A stretch of 64,000 nucleotides of DNA from DASRDE01 sp035938175 (GTDB lineage Bacteria; Vulcanimicrobiota; Vulcanimicrobiia; Vulcanimicrobiales; Vulcanimicrobiaceae), in contig DASZHD010000029.1 of assembly GCA_035938175.1 (NCBI GenBank), positions 1 to 64,000 of the forward strand, given 5' to 3'. Of this stretch, positions 41,734 to 50,387 are shown in pieces; the first letter of the stretch is position 1; each line of letters opens with the position of its first letter. The position numbers and the translations under genes are program-made. Below the pieces are notes generated by a model, which had not been told where the DNA came from, did no database searches, and was given only the letters and a program-made list of their open reading frames with translations.

Positions 41734-43611
41734 TTAGCAGCCGTTGAACGTACCCACGACGACATAGTTCGCCGTGATGATCTTCTTGTTGTAGCAGCGG
41801 CCGGTATTGTCGCTGTACTTGTAGTGCTGGTTGCTGCTGCCGTTCTGCGCTCCGACCAGATTGAAGCTGGAGTCAAACAGCAGTTGATCGGTCGCATTGA
41901 CGGTGTTCGACGTCGTCGACCAGTCGAGCGGGCCCTTTCCAATCGTCGCCGTACGAATCTCCTTCTGCTGCTCCACGGTCGTGTTCTGCTGATAGCCCGA
42001 GGAGGTCGGGAAGAAGTAGTAGTCCAGCGTGAACGGATAGACGACTTGCGCAACGGCGGTCGTGCGCGAGCCGTGTGCTATCGTCGTCGTCTGCGAATCG
42101 ACTTGCGTCTTTTGCGTGATGTTTTGCTGCCACGTCAGCCCGTTGTACGCAACGTTGAGCTGCTGCGCATTGCTGAAGCTGATGTGCTGCTGAACCTGCG
42201 TTTCGATCGTCCCCTTCGACGTGTTCAGAATACCGTCCAACGACACGGTATGGAATCCGAACACCTTAACCGGTCCGGTTAACGCGCTCGAGCCGAACGT
42301 TACGCCTTCGGTGACGTGCTGCGACGGCGTCGGGGTCGTGCCGTTCGCCTTCAAATATCCGGTATCGACGCTCTGACCGTGATCTTCGTACAGCAGCAAC
42401 TCGGCGTTGCTCGAGAAGTAATCTTGGTCGTTGAACACCGTGATCGAAACCGTATGCTGCATGCCGTTGTCCAGCAAGCCGGCAAACGGCGTCAGATCGA
42501 CGCGATACGGATTGAAGTTCAGCGTCTCCACACCCGGTACGGGAATCCACAGATACGGATCCCATCCGCCGGTAAATATCCACGGATAAATCGGTGCAAC
42601 ACCGGCGGGTTGCCCGTCGATCGCGACCTCGCCTTCGCGGAAGCCGGTCCCTTCGCATTGTGCCAGATTGTACGTGCCGACCATCTTTTGTGCGAGGTCG
42701 TTCGGCAGACACGCATACCAGAATTCGTCGTAGCCTTGCAGCGGATAATTGTCGAACGACGATTGTCCCTGCAGATACACGTCCAGATACGCGCGTTCCA
42801 CGTTTTGCGGGAAGGTGAACGTTCCGGTCAGCGCCGGCGATTCGTACGGGCCGACGAACGTATTGTTACCCGGCGGCGGGTTTGCCAGCGAATACACCAG
42901 GTCCGGCGTGTCGGCCGCCGGATATTGGGAGGTCGCCGGATAGAATTCAAGTTGCGCGGTTCCGTAGATGATGCCGGTCAAACCGCAGCACATGTTGTTG
43001 CCGATAAACACGTTCCCGGTCGATGCGCTCGTGAAGATCGGCGCCAGATCGGTAACGTCGCGTTCCACATGCCACGTGGGGCTTTGCGACGGCGAGGGTT
43101 CCGCGGTGGTTCCGAACCAAACGTTCGTGCCGCCGACCCAGATCGAACCGGTGCGGTCGTACTGAATGCCGGCGGAAACGTTGAGGTTCACGTCGAGCAC
43201 GACTTTGTTCCACGGACCCGCGCAAGGCGAAGCCGGCGGCGTGTACGGGAACGTGTGGTTGTTGTAATCCTCAAACGAGTAGTTGGAAAACAGCGTCACG
43301 ATGCACGGCGTCTCGTGCGGCCTGCTGACGGGCATGTCGGCCGTCACGGGTTCGTTTGAAGACGCGGGCATGCGCAGCGCGTGCGAAGCGAATTGACCGA
43401 GCACTTTGTCCGTCCGGTGCCGCATGTCGGCAGCCCAGGGAACCGAACGTTTTTGTGCGCCCGCGGCTGTTGAAGCGCCGCCCGCGACCGACTGAGCCGT
43501 GCCCGGAACGATCGTGTTCGAGTTGTGCGCGCCGCACCCGGCCAGGAAAAGGCTTACGCCCAAGCAGACCGCCACCGCGCGCAACGCGGGGCGAGGCGTC
43601 CTACGCACCAT
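41734..43611 (-). CDS. PNGase A-like lipoprotein (peptide-N-glycosidase family)
   Basis: A 625-residue envelope lipoprotein (lipobox LFLAGC, Cys 26). From about residue 95 it matches peptide-N4-(N-acetyl-beta-glucosaminyl)asparagine amidase A, known mainly from plants and fungi. Visible blocks are WVGGTNVWFGTTAEPSPS, WHVERDVTDLAPIF, GYDEFWYACLPNDL, GEVAIDGQPAGVAPIYPWIF and NPYRVDLTPFAGLLDNG. Such enzymes release N-glycans from glycopeptides. In a bacterium this suggests use of eukaryotic (plant or fungal) glycoproteins, but the activity is untested here. It may cooperate with nearby peptidases only in a general sense. Confidence 0.85.
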   Translation of the reverse strand: MVRRTPRPALRAVAVCLGVSLFLAGCGAHNSNTIVPGTAQSVAGGASTAAGAQKRSVPWAADMRHRTDKVLGQFASHALRMPASSNEPVTADMPVSRPHETPCIVTLFSNYSFEDYNNHTFPYTPPASPCAGPWNKVVLDVNLNVSAGIQYDRTGSIWVGGTNVWFGTTAEPSPSQSPTWHVERDVTDLAPIFTSASTGNVFIGNNMCCGLTGIIYGTAQLEFYPATSQYPAADTPDLVYSLANPPPGNNTFVGPYESPALTGTFTFPQNVERAYLDVYLQGQSSFDNYPLQGYDEFWYACLPNDLAQKMVGTYNLAQCEGTGFREGEVAIDGQPAGVAPIYPWIFTGGWDPYLWIPVPGVETLNFNPYRVDLTPFAGLLDNGMQHTVSITVFNDQDYFSSNAELLLYEDHGQSVDTGYLKANGTTPTPSQHVTEGVTFGSSALTGPVKVFGFHTVSLDGILNTSKGTIETQVQQHISFSNAQQLNVAYNGLTWQQNITQKTQVDSQTTTIAHGSRTTAVAQVVYPFTLDYYFFPTSSGYQQNTTVEQQKEIRTATIGKGPLDWSTTSNTVNATDQLLFDSSFNLVGAQNGSSNQHYKYSDNTGRCYNKKIITANYVVVGTFNGC

Positions 43612-43754
43612 GAAAAACCTCCACAGATGGTCCAGATAAAAGAAAAACCAGGGAGGCCATCTGGCCCACTGGTCGCGGCGTTCGTTCAGTGCCGGATTTC
43701 TCGGGACCTGGCGAGGTTCCCAAAAGCACTAGTGCGGTCCGGCAGGACGCGGCG

Positions 43755-45002
43755 CTAGCGCGAGGCGGCTTGGATGCGATTCTCCAAAAAGCGGCGTTCC
43801 ATTGGGTTGCGGGCCAGCGCCGCAGCTTCTTCAAAGTGTTTGCGCGCGCGGTCGACGCGGCCGGCGCGCAGCTCCAATTCGCCCAGGGCGGCGGCGAAAA
43901 ACGGATACGACTGCAAACGTTCTCGCTGTTCTATTGCATGAATCTCCTGAATGCCGCGTTCCGGTCCGCTCTGCTGTGCCAATGCGATCGCGCGGTTCAA
44001 CGCGATCACCGGCGAAGGACGAATCGCCATTAGCGTGTCGTACAGCCAAACGATCCGCTCCCAATTCGTGTCCTCGGCGCGTGCGGCGGTGCAATGGATC
44101 GACGCTATGGCCGCTTCAACGTGATATTCGGACAGCTCCGAACCGCTGGCGGAAAGTTCCAAAAATTCGTTGCCCTTTGCAATCAGCCGCGCATCCCACA
44201 GCGTGCGGTCTTGATCGCCCAGAGCAACCAGCTCGCCGTGCCCGTCGACGCGCGCCGGAAGCCGCCCCGCATGAAGCCACATCAATGCGCATAACGCGTA
44301 CGTCGCGGGCGAAGCGACGAGCGGCTTGTCCAATAACAGCGAGGCCAGGCGCATGGCTTCGCGGCACAGTTCCACGCGAACGGAACCGCTCTTGGACGCG
44401 CCGTGATACCCTTCGTTGAACAGCAAGTACAGCGTGCGGTGCACCGCAGACAGCCGCTCCGGCAAATCGCGATCCGTCAGATCGAAGAGCGATTTCGACG
44501 CGGACAATACTTTCTTCGCGCGTTCGATGCGTTTCTCGATTGCCGCGCGCGTCGTCAGGAAGCTGCTCGCGATCTCGCTTGCGGTAAAACCCGCCAGCAG
44601 ATTCAACGTCACCGCTACTTGCGCTTCTTCGGAGATGTGCGGATCGCAGCACGTGAACATCATCCGCAGCTGATCGTCCTTCAGCGTTTCGTCGGTGAAG
44701 ATGCCGTTGACCGTCGGAACCAGCGTCCATTCACTTTCGAACAGGCGCGCTAGTTCGGGGGCAAACCGCCGCGCGGTGCGTTCGCGCCGCAACAGATCGA
44801 TCGCGCGGTTTTTCGCGGCCTTCATCAGCCACGCGGACGGATTGTCGGGAACGCCGCGGATCTTCCAGACCTCGAGCGCGCGGCAGAAGGTGTCTTGGAC
44901 GACGTCTTCTGCCAGCGCGAGATTTTCGAGGCCGAAAATGCGAGTCAGCGCAGCGACGATGCGACCGGATTCGTGCCGGAAGAGCTGCTCGCCGTCGTAC
45001 AT
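43755..45002 (-). CDS. ECF42-type sigma factor, second copy
   Basis: A 415-residue sigma factor with region 2 (NLALAEDVVQDTFCRALEVW), region 4 (VAVTLNLLAGFTASEIASSF) and the roughly 220-residue helical C-terminal extension (TLYLLFNEGYHGASKSG, LYDTLMAIRPSPVIALNRAI). Its ATG follows the stop of the DGPF gene without a gap (TAG-ATG). It is paralogous to the module at 21.8-23.5 kb, with the same order of DGPF then sigma. Sequence differences in region 4 suggest separate promoter targets. Confidence 0.93.
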   Translation of the reverse strand: MYDGEQLFRHESGRIVAALTRIFGLENLALAEDVVQDTFCRALEVWKIRGVPDNPSAWLMKAAKNRAIDLLRRERTARRFAPELARLFESEWTLVPTVNGIFTDETLKDDQLRMMFTCCDPHISEEAQVAVTLNLLAGFTASEIASSFLTTRAAIEKRIERAKKVLSASKSLFDLTDRDLPERLSAVHRTLYLLFNEGYHGASKSGSVRVELCREAMRLASLLLDKPLVASPATYALCALMWLHAGRLPARVDGHGELVALGDQDRTLWDARLIAKGNEFLELSASGSELSEYHVEAAIASIHCTAARAEDTNWERIVWLYDTLMAIRPSPVIALNRAIALAQQSGPERGIQEIHAIEQRERLQSYPFFAAALGELELRAGRVDRARKHFEEAAALARNPMERRFLENRIQAASR

Positions 45003-45338
45003 CTACATGTTCATGACGGGGCGGACTTCCACCAGGCCGTCGCGCTCGAAGATGGGACATCCGCCGGCGAGTTCGGCGGCCTGCGCAAGGTCGCTCGCTT
45101 CGATCAGCGTGTAGCCGCCGACCACGTCTTTGGACTCCGGATACGGTCCGTCCGTGATCGTGCGCGAGGTGCCCCGCACCACCTTGCCCTCGGGTTCGAG
45201 GGGCTGGCCGCGATCCTTTAAATGCCCGTTCGCCGCCAGCTGCTGCATCCACGTAACCCATTTTTGCATAATCTGCTCGCTTTCGGCAGGCGATTCACCG
45301 CGCCGTCCTCCGCGATACAAGAAAACGAATTCACTCAT
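45003..45338 (-). CDS. YCII-related (DGPF) protein, partner of the second ECF42 factor
   Basis: A 111-residue protein: MSEFVFLYRGG start, helix IMQKWVTWMQQLAANGHLKD, and the family motif TDGPYPESKDVVGGYTLIEA. AAGGAGG lies six bases before the ATG, one of the strongest Shine-Dalgarno sequences in the window. As in the other module it is the first gene and the sigma factor follows immediately. Confidence 0.92.
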   Translation of the reverse strand: MSEFVFLYRGGRRGESPAESEQIMQKWVTWMQQLAANGHLKDRGQPLEPEGKVVRGTSRTITDGPYPESKDVVGGYTLIEASDLAQAAELAGGCPIFERDGLVEVRPVMNM

Positions 45339-45477
45339 GTCGGTCCTCCTTAGTATTTGAAAGACGCTCGGCGGCGTTCAAAACCGACACACGCCGAATC
45401 GGGTCCGGCCGGTTGGCACGGTTTCTGTGATTCGCGGTTTGCGCCGGCTCCTGCCGTTCGGACTTCGACCCGGTTTT

Positions 45478-45486
45478 TGCTATACT
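45478..45486 (+). promoter_or_regulatory. Extended -10 promoter candidate upstream of the ankyrin gene
   Basis: TGC-TATACT forms an extended -10 element. The -35 region (TTCGGA, 18 bp upstream) is weak. It would give a leader of about 130 nt before the ATG at 45623. Confidence 0.4.
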
Positions 45487-45622
45487 GGGCTACGAGCACG
45501 AAAGGGTGCCGCCGGTCCGCGGAAAGGGCAGTGCCCGCCTATCATCGTCCATCACGGAAACGAACTTTCTTTCAGCCCGATACGTGCGGACAGCGGGCGC
45601 ATTGCGTGAAAGCGAGTTCGCC

Positions 45623-46711
45623 ATGTTCGTTACCGATTTACGTCCGCTGCCGGCGCGGCCCAACCTCGAGCAATACAAGAAGCAAGCGAAGGATCTCGTC
45701 AAGGATTTTCGCACGGCTGCATACCAGACAAAGGCTCGAGCCGCTCGACTCCTGGAACGCGTCCCGGAACGCCTCACCCTCAGCGTCGCTCAACTCATCA
45801 TTGCCCGCGAACACGGCTTCGCGAGTTGGCCGAAATTCGCCGCGCACGTAAAAGCGCTGCAAATTGAAGATTCGCCCGCCGCCGCATTTGAAGCCGCCGC
45901 CGGCGCGATCGCTCGCGGTGAAATCGAATTATTGCAACATCTGCTGCGCGCAAACCCGCGGATCGTGTTTCAACGATCGGCTCGCAGTCACGCGGCGGCG
46001 TTGTTGCACTATACGGCGGCGAACGGCGTTGAAGACTTCCGGCAGAAGACGCCGCCCAACATCGTCGCGATCGCAGACGCGCTGCTGAAAGCGGGTGCAC
46101 CTGTCGACGCGGTGGCGCCTATCTACGGCGGTTCGACGGCGCTCAGTCTTGCGGCAAGCAGCGTGCATCCCGAACGCGCGGGCGTCCAGATCGACTTGCT
46201 GCAGCTCTTGCTCGAGGGCGGCGCGGCGATCGACGGCGTTCCCGGATCCGCGAACCCGATTCTTTCGGCGCTGCGAAACGGCCGCGGCCGAGCTGCGCAG
46301 TTTCTTGCCGGGCGCGGCGCACGGCTCGATTTGGAAAGCGCGTTGGGCACCGGACGCATCGATGCCCTTCGCGAAACGCTTCAGCGCGGCGAGTACACGT
46401 TGGAACAGTGGAAATCAGGTCTCGCATGGGCGTGTGAGTACGGACACGCGCGCGCCGTCGAGTATGTGCTTGAACGCGGCAGCGATCCGAACGAGCTGAT
46501 TTTTGGTCAGACTCCGTTGCATTGGGCGGCTATGAGCGCGCAACACGAAATCGTTCGCCTTTTATTAGACCGGAACGCTTTACCGCAAATTCGCAACCGC
46601 TATGGCGCTACCGCTCTAGGGCAGGCTCGCTGGTCGGCAGAACACGACGACGATCCTACGCGCTTTGAACCGGTAATAGCGCTCTTAGCATCCGCAGAAG
46701 CTGCGAGTTAG
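45623..46711 (+). CDS. Ankyrin-repeat protein
   Basis: A 362-residue cytosolic protein. The first 75 residues are helical and charged (LEQYKKQAKDLVKDFRTAAY, REHGFASWPKFAAHVKAL), a common N-terminal part of bacterial ankyrin proteins. About six ankyrin-like repeats follow, with the best near the end (FGQTPLHWAAMSAQHEIVRL and GATALGQARWSAEHDD). It is probably a protein-binding scaffold. Met 45623 begins the family-like part; an upstream GTG at 45506 would add a low-quality stretch of 39 residues. Confidence 0.85.
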   Translation: MFVTDLRPLPARPNLEQYKKQAKDLVKDFRTAAYQTKARAARLLERVPERLTLSVAQLIIAREHGFASWPKFAAHVKALQIEDSPAAAFEAAAGAIARGEIELLQHLLRANPRIVFQRSARSHAAALLHYTAANGVEDFRQKTPPNIVAIADALLKAGAPVDAVAPIYGGSTALSLAASSVHPERAGVQIDLLQLLLEGGAAIDGVPGSANPILSALRNGRGRAAQFLAGRGARLDLESALGTGRIDALRETLQRGEYTLEQWKSGLAWACEYGHARAVEYVLERGSDPNELIFGQTPLHWAAMSAQHEIVRLLLDRNALPQIRNRYGATALGQARWSAEHDDDPTRFEPVIALLASAEAAS

Positions 46712-46840
46712 GCTGTTACTCAGGCGGCGCCCGGCCGCTACTCAATTTCCCACGCGGGACACCGTAGAGCGTGGTCGAAGGGCGTCCATAACCCCATCGA
46801 ATCCGACCGCGTTCCGATCGACCGAGGAGAAAAATTTCCG

Positions 46841-47494
46841 ATGCAAACGTTAACCGAGATTTCCGAAACGCTTCGCCTGCCCTCGCCTGCGCCAAAACCC
46901 TTGGGTTTGGCTTTTGACGGTGACGTGCTGTGGATGGCAAGCCGCGAAACGGAACGGCTGTACGCTATCGACTCAAAAACCTGGACCGTGCGCGAGGAGG
47001 CCCAAGCGCCGGGTGGACCGTTCGGCATCGCGGTGCTGGGCGACGAACTGCGTGTAGTGATTGGCCTCGGAGAAAACCAGAACGATCGTTACGTGTATCG
47101 CTTCATTCCGGGGCACGGATTCAAAAACGACGCAATTGCTTGTCCCGATTTAACGGGCTCGCACGTGGCGTTTGACGGCGACGTACTATTCCTCTCACAG
47201 GCGCATTACCGGCGCATCGTAGCGTTGGACGCGCAAGGGAACGTCACGCGCGAGATTCCGCTGCCGCGCGTTCCGGTCGGCATGACGATTGCCAACCGCT
47301 GTTTCTACCTCGTAACGACTGACGAAGAATTTGAAAACGTGCAGTTGACGCGAGTCGACGCGCATGGAGAAGAGCCGCTGGTCGAAGCCGTGGCCGCGAT
47401 CCCGTTCGACGCGCGCGGCCTTACGTTCGACGGCTCCCGCTTTTGGACGAGTCACCGGGACAACAACGAAATCGTCGCCTTCCAGTCACCCTGA
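46841..47494 (+). CDS. Small beta-propeller-like protein
   Basis: A 217-residue soluble protein with repeated strands of the NHL/SMP-30 or YncE kind (PLGLAFDGDVLWMASRETER, LYAIDSKTW, SHVAFDGDVLFLSQAHYR, RGLTFDGSRFWTSHRDNNE). There is no signal peptide. A propeller of five or six blades is plausible; activity unknown. GAGGAG lies eleven bases before the ATG. It is followed by a repeat cluster. Confidence 0.75.
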   Translation: MQTLTEISETLRLPSPAPKPLGLAFDGDVLWMASRETERLYAIDSKTWTVREEAQAPGGPFGIAVLGDELRVVIGLGENQNDRYVYRFIPGHGFKNDAIACPDLTGSHVAFDGDVLFLSQAHYRRIVALDAQGNVTREIPLPRVPVGMTIANRCFYLVTTDEEFENVQLTRVDAHGEEPLVEAVAAIPFDARGLTFDGSRFWTSHRDNNEIVAFQSP

Positions 47495-47499
47495 AATCC

Positions 47500-47680
47500 G
47501 TCATCCTGAGGTATCGGCTTGTCATCCTGAGGTATCGAAGGACCCTGAGGAATCGAAGGGTGAGCTCAACGCAAACACGCCCCTCGTCATCCTGAGGAAT
47601 CGCGCAGCGCACGGATGCGCGGAGTGTCGGCGGAACCACGGATGTGCGGAGCCGACAAGGACCCTGAGGAATCGAAGGGC
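47500..47680. repeat. Dispersed repeat cluster with an interrupted copy
   Basis: A partial copy at 47500, a full TCC/GGA copy at 47521-47561 and a third copy (47586-47680) whose unit 1 is split by about 55 bp. The insert holds CACGGATGCGCGGAG (47610) and CACGGATGTGCGGAG (47637) as direct repeats, and TGTCGGC / GCCGACA as an inverted repeat (47625-47631, 47651-47657). The cluster separates the convergent stops of the propeller gene and the MocR gene. Confidence 0.88.
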
Positions 47681-47689
47681 GGGCAAAAC

Positions 47690-49108
47690 TCAAACAAGAC
47701 CGCGCAACACCGCAATCGCCCGCCGCGCCCGCACCGGCGCTGTCGCCGCGTACCCGATCACTAAGCCGTTGCGCCGCGCCCCGCCGTAATAGTACGACGA
47801 CAACGCCGGCACAATGAGCCCCGCCTCCGCCGCGCAGCGGCTAACGTGCGCATCGCTAACGCCGCGCGGCAGTTCCGCGATGAAATGCAGCCCCGCGCGC
47901 GAGTCGTGGATCGTAAACGTGCCATGCCTGCAAAACTCGCTTGCAGCGATCCGGCGCCGCTCGTCGTAGATCTTACGCATTTTCGTAACGTGCCTGCCGA
48001 AAAGCCCGGCTTGCATGAATCGTGCGAGCGCCGCCTGCACGGGTGTGCCGGGATACGACCCGGACACCAACTGCACGGCACGAAGCGATTCGCGCAACGA
48101 GTGCGGAACGACGATATAAGAAACCCGAAGCGACGGGGCCAGCACTTTGCTGAACGTTCCCGCATATATGACGCGCGCCGTTTGGGACAACCCGTACAGC
48201 GCCTGTTGCGGCCGGCCCGTATAGTTGAACTCGCTGTCGTAATCGTCCTCAAGGATCCAACTGCCGTAACGCTGCGACCACTCGAGCAGCGCGAACCTCC
48301 GTTCCAGCGAAAGTACCGCGCCGGTCGGATATTGATGCGACGGCGTCACGTACGCAAGTTTCGCGGCCCGGCGCCCAAATGCGGATACGTCGATCCCCGC
48401 CTCGTCCACCGGCGCACTGACGATCTTCGCGCGGTGCGCAGCGAACGTCGCCCGCACGCTCGGATATCCCGGATCTTCCACGATGACGGTTTCACCCGCG
48501 TTCAGCAGCGTCTGCGCCAGCAGCCAGAACGCACCCTGCGCTCCGCTCGTAACGAATACCTGATCCGCGCTACATTCAACACCGCGCGTCTGTCGAAGGC
48601 GGCGCGCAATCTCGCGGCGCAGCGGCTCGTACCCTTGCGGATCCGGGTAATCCCAGAAATCCGCGTTCCAATCTTCGCTCTTGAAACAGCGTTTGAATTG
48701 CGCCGCCGGAAACAGGTCCAGTGCCGGCACGCCGGGCCGAAACGGTTTTGTCTCGTGCAAATTGCGTGCAAGCCCGCACGCCTTCAAGGAACGTTCTGCG
48801 CTCCGCGATGTGCGAACGGAAGGGACCGCGCTGGGCTTTCGTTGCGCAGACCGCTGCCTTTGAAAGTCCGCGACGAATGTTCCGATGCCGCGAACGGTTA
48901 CCAAATACCCTTCCGCCTGAAGCTGTTCGAACGCATCGACGATCGTGTTTCGGGAAAGACCCAAATGCGTTCGCAATTCGCGGGTGGAGAAGACGCGTTC
49001 GCCGGGCTCCATCGCTCCGGAGCGAATCGCCTCGCGCAACGCCGACGTCAGCTGACGGTTCAGCGCCACTGACGACGTTCGGTGGATTGCAATCCCGGAG
49101 ACCTTCAT
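47690..49108 (-). CDS. MocR-family transcriptional regulator (GntR-HTH plus aminotransferase-like domain)
   Basis: A 472-residue regulator. A GntR-type winged helix (residues about 12-80, FSTRELRTHLGLSRNTIVDA) is followed by a fold-type I aminotransferase-like domain. The PLP-binding lysine sits in YAGTFSKVLAPSLR, and family blocks include VTSGAQGAFWLLAQTLL and ILEDDYDSEFNYTGRP. MocR proteins bind PLP and control neighbouring, often divergent, genes. Here it is divergent from the DUF1579/NIPSNAP pair with 68 bp between, containing an inverted repeat. Confidence 0.93.
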   Translation of the reverse strand: MKVSGIAIHRTSSVALNRQLTSALREAIRSGAMEPGERVFSTRELRTHLGLSRNTIVDAFEQLQAEGYLVTVRGIGTFVADFQRQRSAQRKPSAVPSVRTSRSAERSLKACGLARNLHETKPFRPGVPALDLFPAAQFKRCFKSEDWNADFWDYPDPQGYEPLRREIARRLRQTRGVECSADQVFVTSGAQGAFWLLAQTLLNAGETVIVEDPGYPSVRATFAAHRAKIVSAPVDEAGIDVSAFGRRAAKLAYVTPSHQYPTGAVLSLERRFALLEWSQRYGSWILEDDYDSEFNYTGRPQQALYGLSQTARVIYAGTFSKVLAPSLRVSYIVVPHSLRESLRAVQLVSGSYPGTPVQAALARFMQAGLFGRHVTKMRKIYDERRRIAASEFCRHGTFTIHDSRAGLHFIAELPRGVSDAHVSRCAAEAGLIVPALSSYYYGGARRNGLVIGYAATAPVRARRAIAVLRGLV

Positions 49109-49133
49109 CGTGGCACCATGATTTTAGTAAAAT

Positions 49134-49155
49134 GTGGACCTTTTCCTGGGTCCAC
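49134..49155. promoter_or_regulatory. Inverted repeat between the MocR gene and its divergent neighbours
   Basis: GTGGACC and GGTCCAC separated by eight bases, in the middle of the 68-bp divergent region. A TAAAAT that could serve as the MocR -10 lies beside it on the minus strand. It is a candidate MocR operator. Confidence 0.5.
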
Positions 49156-49176
49156 TCCACGGGCTATGGTTAGGTC

Positions 49177-49671
49177 ATGCAAGCTGAAACGCGAACGCGG
49201 GAGGGGCAGAGCGACTTTGACTTCCTGTTCGGACGATGGACCGTGCGCAACCGAAGGCTGCGCCATCCGCTGAGCGGATCCGAAGAGTGGTACGACTTCG
49301 ACGCGTCGTATCGTGCGATTCCGCTGTGGGACGGCAAAGCGAATCTCGACGAATTCATCGCCGACACCCCGTACGGGCGCATCGAAGGCCTTACGCTTCG
49401 TCTCTACGATGCGGCCACGGCAACGTGGAGCCTGTATTGGGCGACGTCGAAAAACGGTCTGATCGTCGTGCCGAATGTCGGTGCGTTTAACGGCGGCGAC
49501 GGTTTCGGCGAGTTTTTCAGCCGCGAAACCTTCGATGGCCGGCCGATCGTGTGCCGCTACCGTTGGACGAAGGAGTGCGAACACGGCGGCTGCCGCTGGG
49601 AGCAGGCGTTTTCGCCCGATGACGGAGCAACGTGGGAAACGAACTGGATCATGGAGTTTACGCGCGCATGA
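49177..49671 (+). CDS. DUF1579-like small protein
   Basis: A 164-residue cytosolic protein with a lipocalin/DUF1579-like pattern: SDFDFLFGRWTVRNRRL at the start, then alternating strands (YGRIEGLTLRLYDAATATWS, GFGEFFSRETFDGRPIV) and a final WEQAFSPDDGATWETNW. It may bind a small ligand. The stop overlaps the next start (ATGA). It is divergent from MocR and likely controlled by it. A TATGGT hexamer six bases before the ATG and no Shine-Dalgarno sequence suggest a leaderless message. Confidence 0.8.
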   Translation: MQAETRTREGQSDFDFLFGRWTVRNRRLRHPLSGSEEWYDFDASYRAIPLWDGKANLDEFIADTPYGRIEGLTLRLYDAATATWSLYWATSKNGLIVVPNVGAFNGGDGFGEFFSRETFDGRPIVCRYRWTKECEHGGCRWEQAFSPDDGATWETNWIMEFTRA

Positions 49672-50387
49672 TTGCGCTGTCCGCACAAACGCGCATCGTC
49701 GAACTGCGCCGCTACGTCATGCGCCCGGGGCGGCGCGACGATCTGATTGCCATTTTCGAACGTGAATTCATCGAAGGCCAAGAAGCGTGCGGAATGCTTC
49801 CCATCGGCCATTATCGCGATGTGGACGACGACGATGCGTTCGTGTGGTTCCGCGGCTTTGAAAGCATGGAAACCAGACGCGCCGCGCTCGAAGCATTCTA
49901 CCTGAATTCTGATGTGTGGCGGATCAATCGCGACGCCGCCAATGAAACGATGATCGACTCCGACAACGTCCTGCTGCTTCAACCTGCTCGAGCGGATCGC
50001 GCATTCGATTTGCAAGGTCTCAGTCGTCCGCGTTCCGGCGATCGATCGGCCCACTCGTTCTCCGGCCTCGCCGTCCTGATGCTTCAGCGCCCCGCGCAAG
50101 ACGCGATGATTGCAGTATTTGAAGAAAAGGTTCTGCACCGGCTCGACGATTTGTCAACTCGAGTCGCCTGCTACCTAACCGCGCCGTTCGAAAACGACTT
50201 TCCGCGTTTGCCGGTGCGCGAGGATGAATACGCGATCGTAGTAAGCGGTGTGCTGAGCAACCTCGACGATTTCGCGAACTGGACGGAGGTTCTTCAGCCT
50301 TCAAATCTGCCGCGGGAGCTAGCCTCGCACGTTATTGCCACGGAGTATCTCCGGCTGCACCCCGCAGCGCGATCGTTACTGCGCTAA
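49668..50387 (+). CDS. NIPSNAP-domain protein
   Basis: A 239-residue protein with a ferredoxin-like NIPSNAP repeat (IVELRRYVMRPGRRDDLIAI, then a conserved WFRGFESMETRRAALEAFY). A second, weaker half may be a degenerate repeat. It is translationally coupled to the DUF1579-like gene (ATGA), which fixes the ATG 12 codons inside the longer frame. Function unknown; NIPSNAP proteins are often found beside small-molecule enzymes. Its 3' end overlaps the next gene tail to tail. Confidence 0.82.
   Translation: MIALSAQTRIVELRRYVMRPGRRDDLIAIFEREFIEGQEACGMLPIGHYRDVDDDDAFVWFRGFESMETRRAALEAFYLNSDVWRINRDAANETMIDSDNVLLLQPARADRAFDLQGLSRPRSGDRSAHSFSGLAVLMLQRPAQDAMIAVFEEKVLHRLDDLSTRVACYLTAPFENDFPRLPVREDEYAIVVSGVLSNLDDFANWTEVLQPSNLPRELASHVIATEYLRLHPAARSLLR

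Noticed and set aside
42316..43359. Plus-strand ORF of 347 codons
   Set aside because: Antisense to the PNGase A-like gene, which has clear family motifs.
47586..47680. Insertion sequence inside a repeat
   Set aside because: Only about 55 bp, no transposase and no target-site duplication that can be told apart from the repeat itself.
47846..49072. Plus-strand ORF of 408 codons
   Set aside because: Antisense to the MocR gene; Arg-rich composition typical of a shadow frame.
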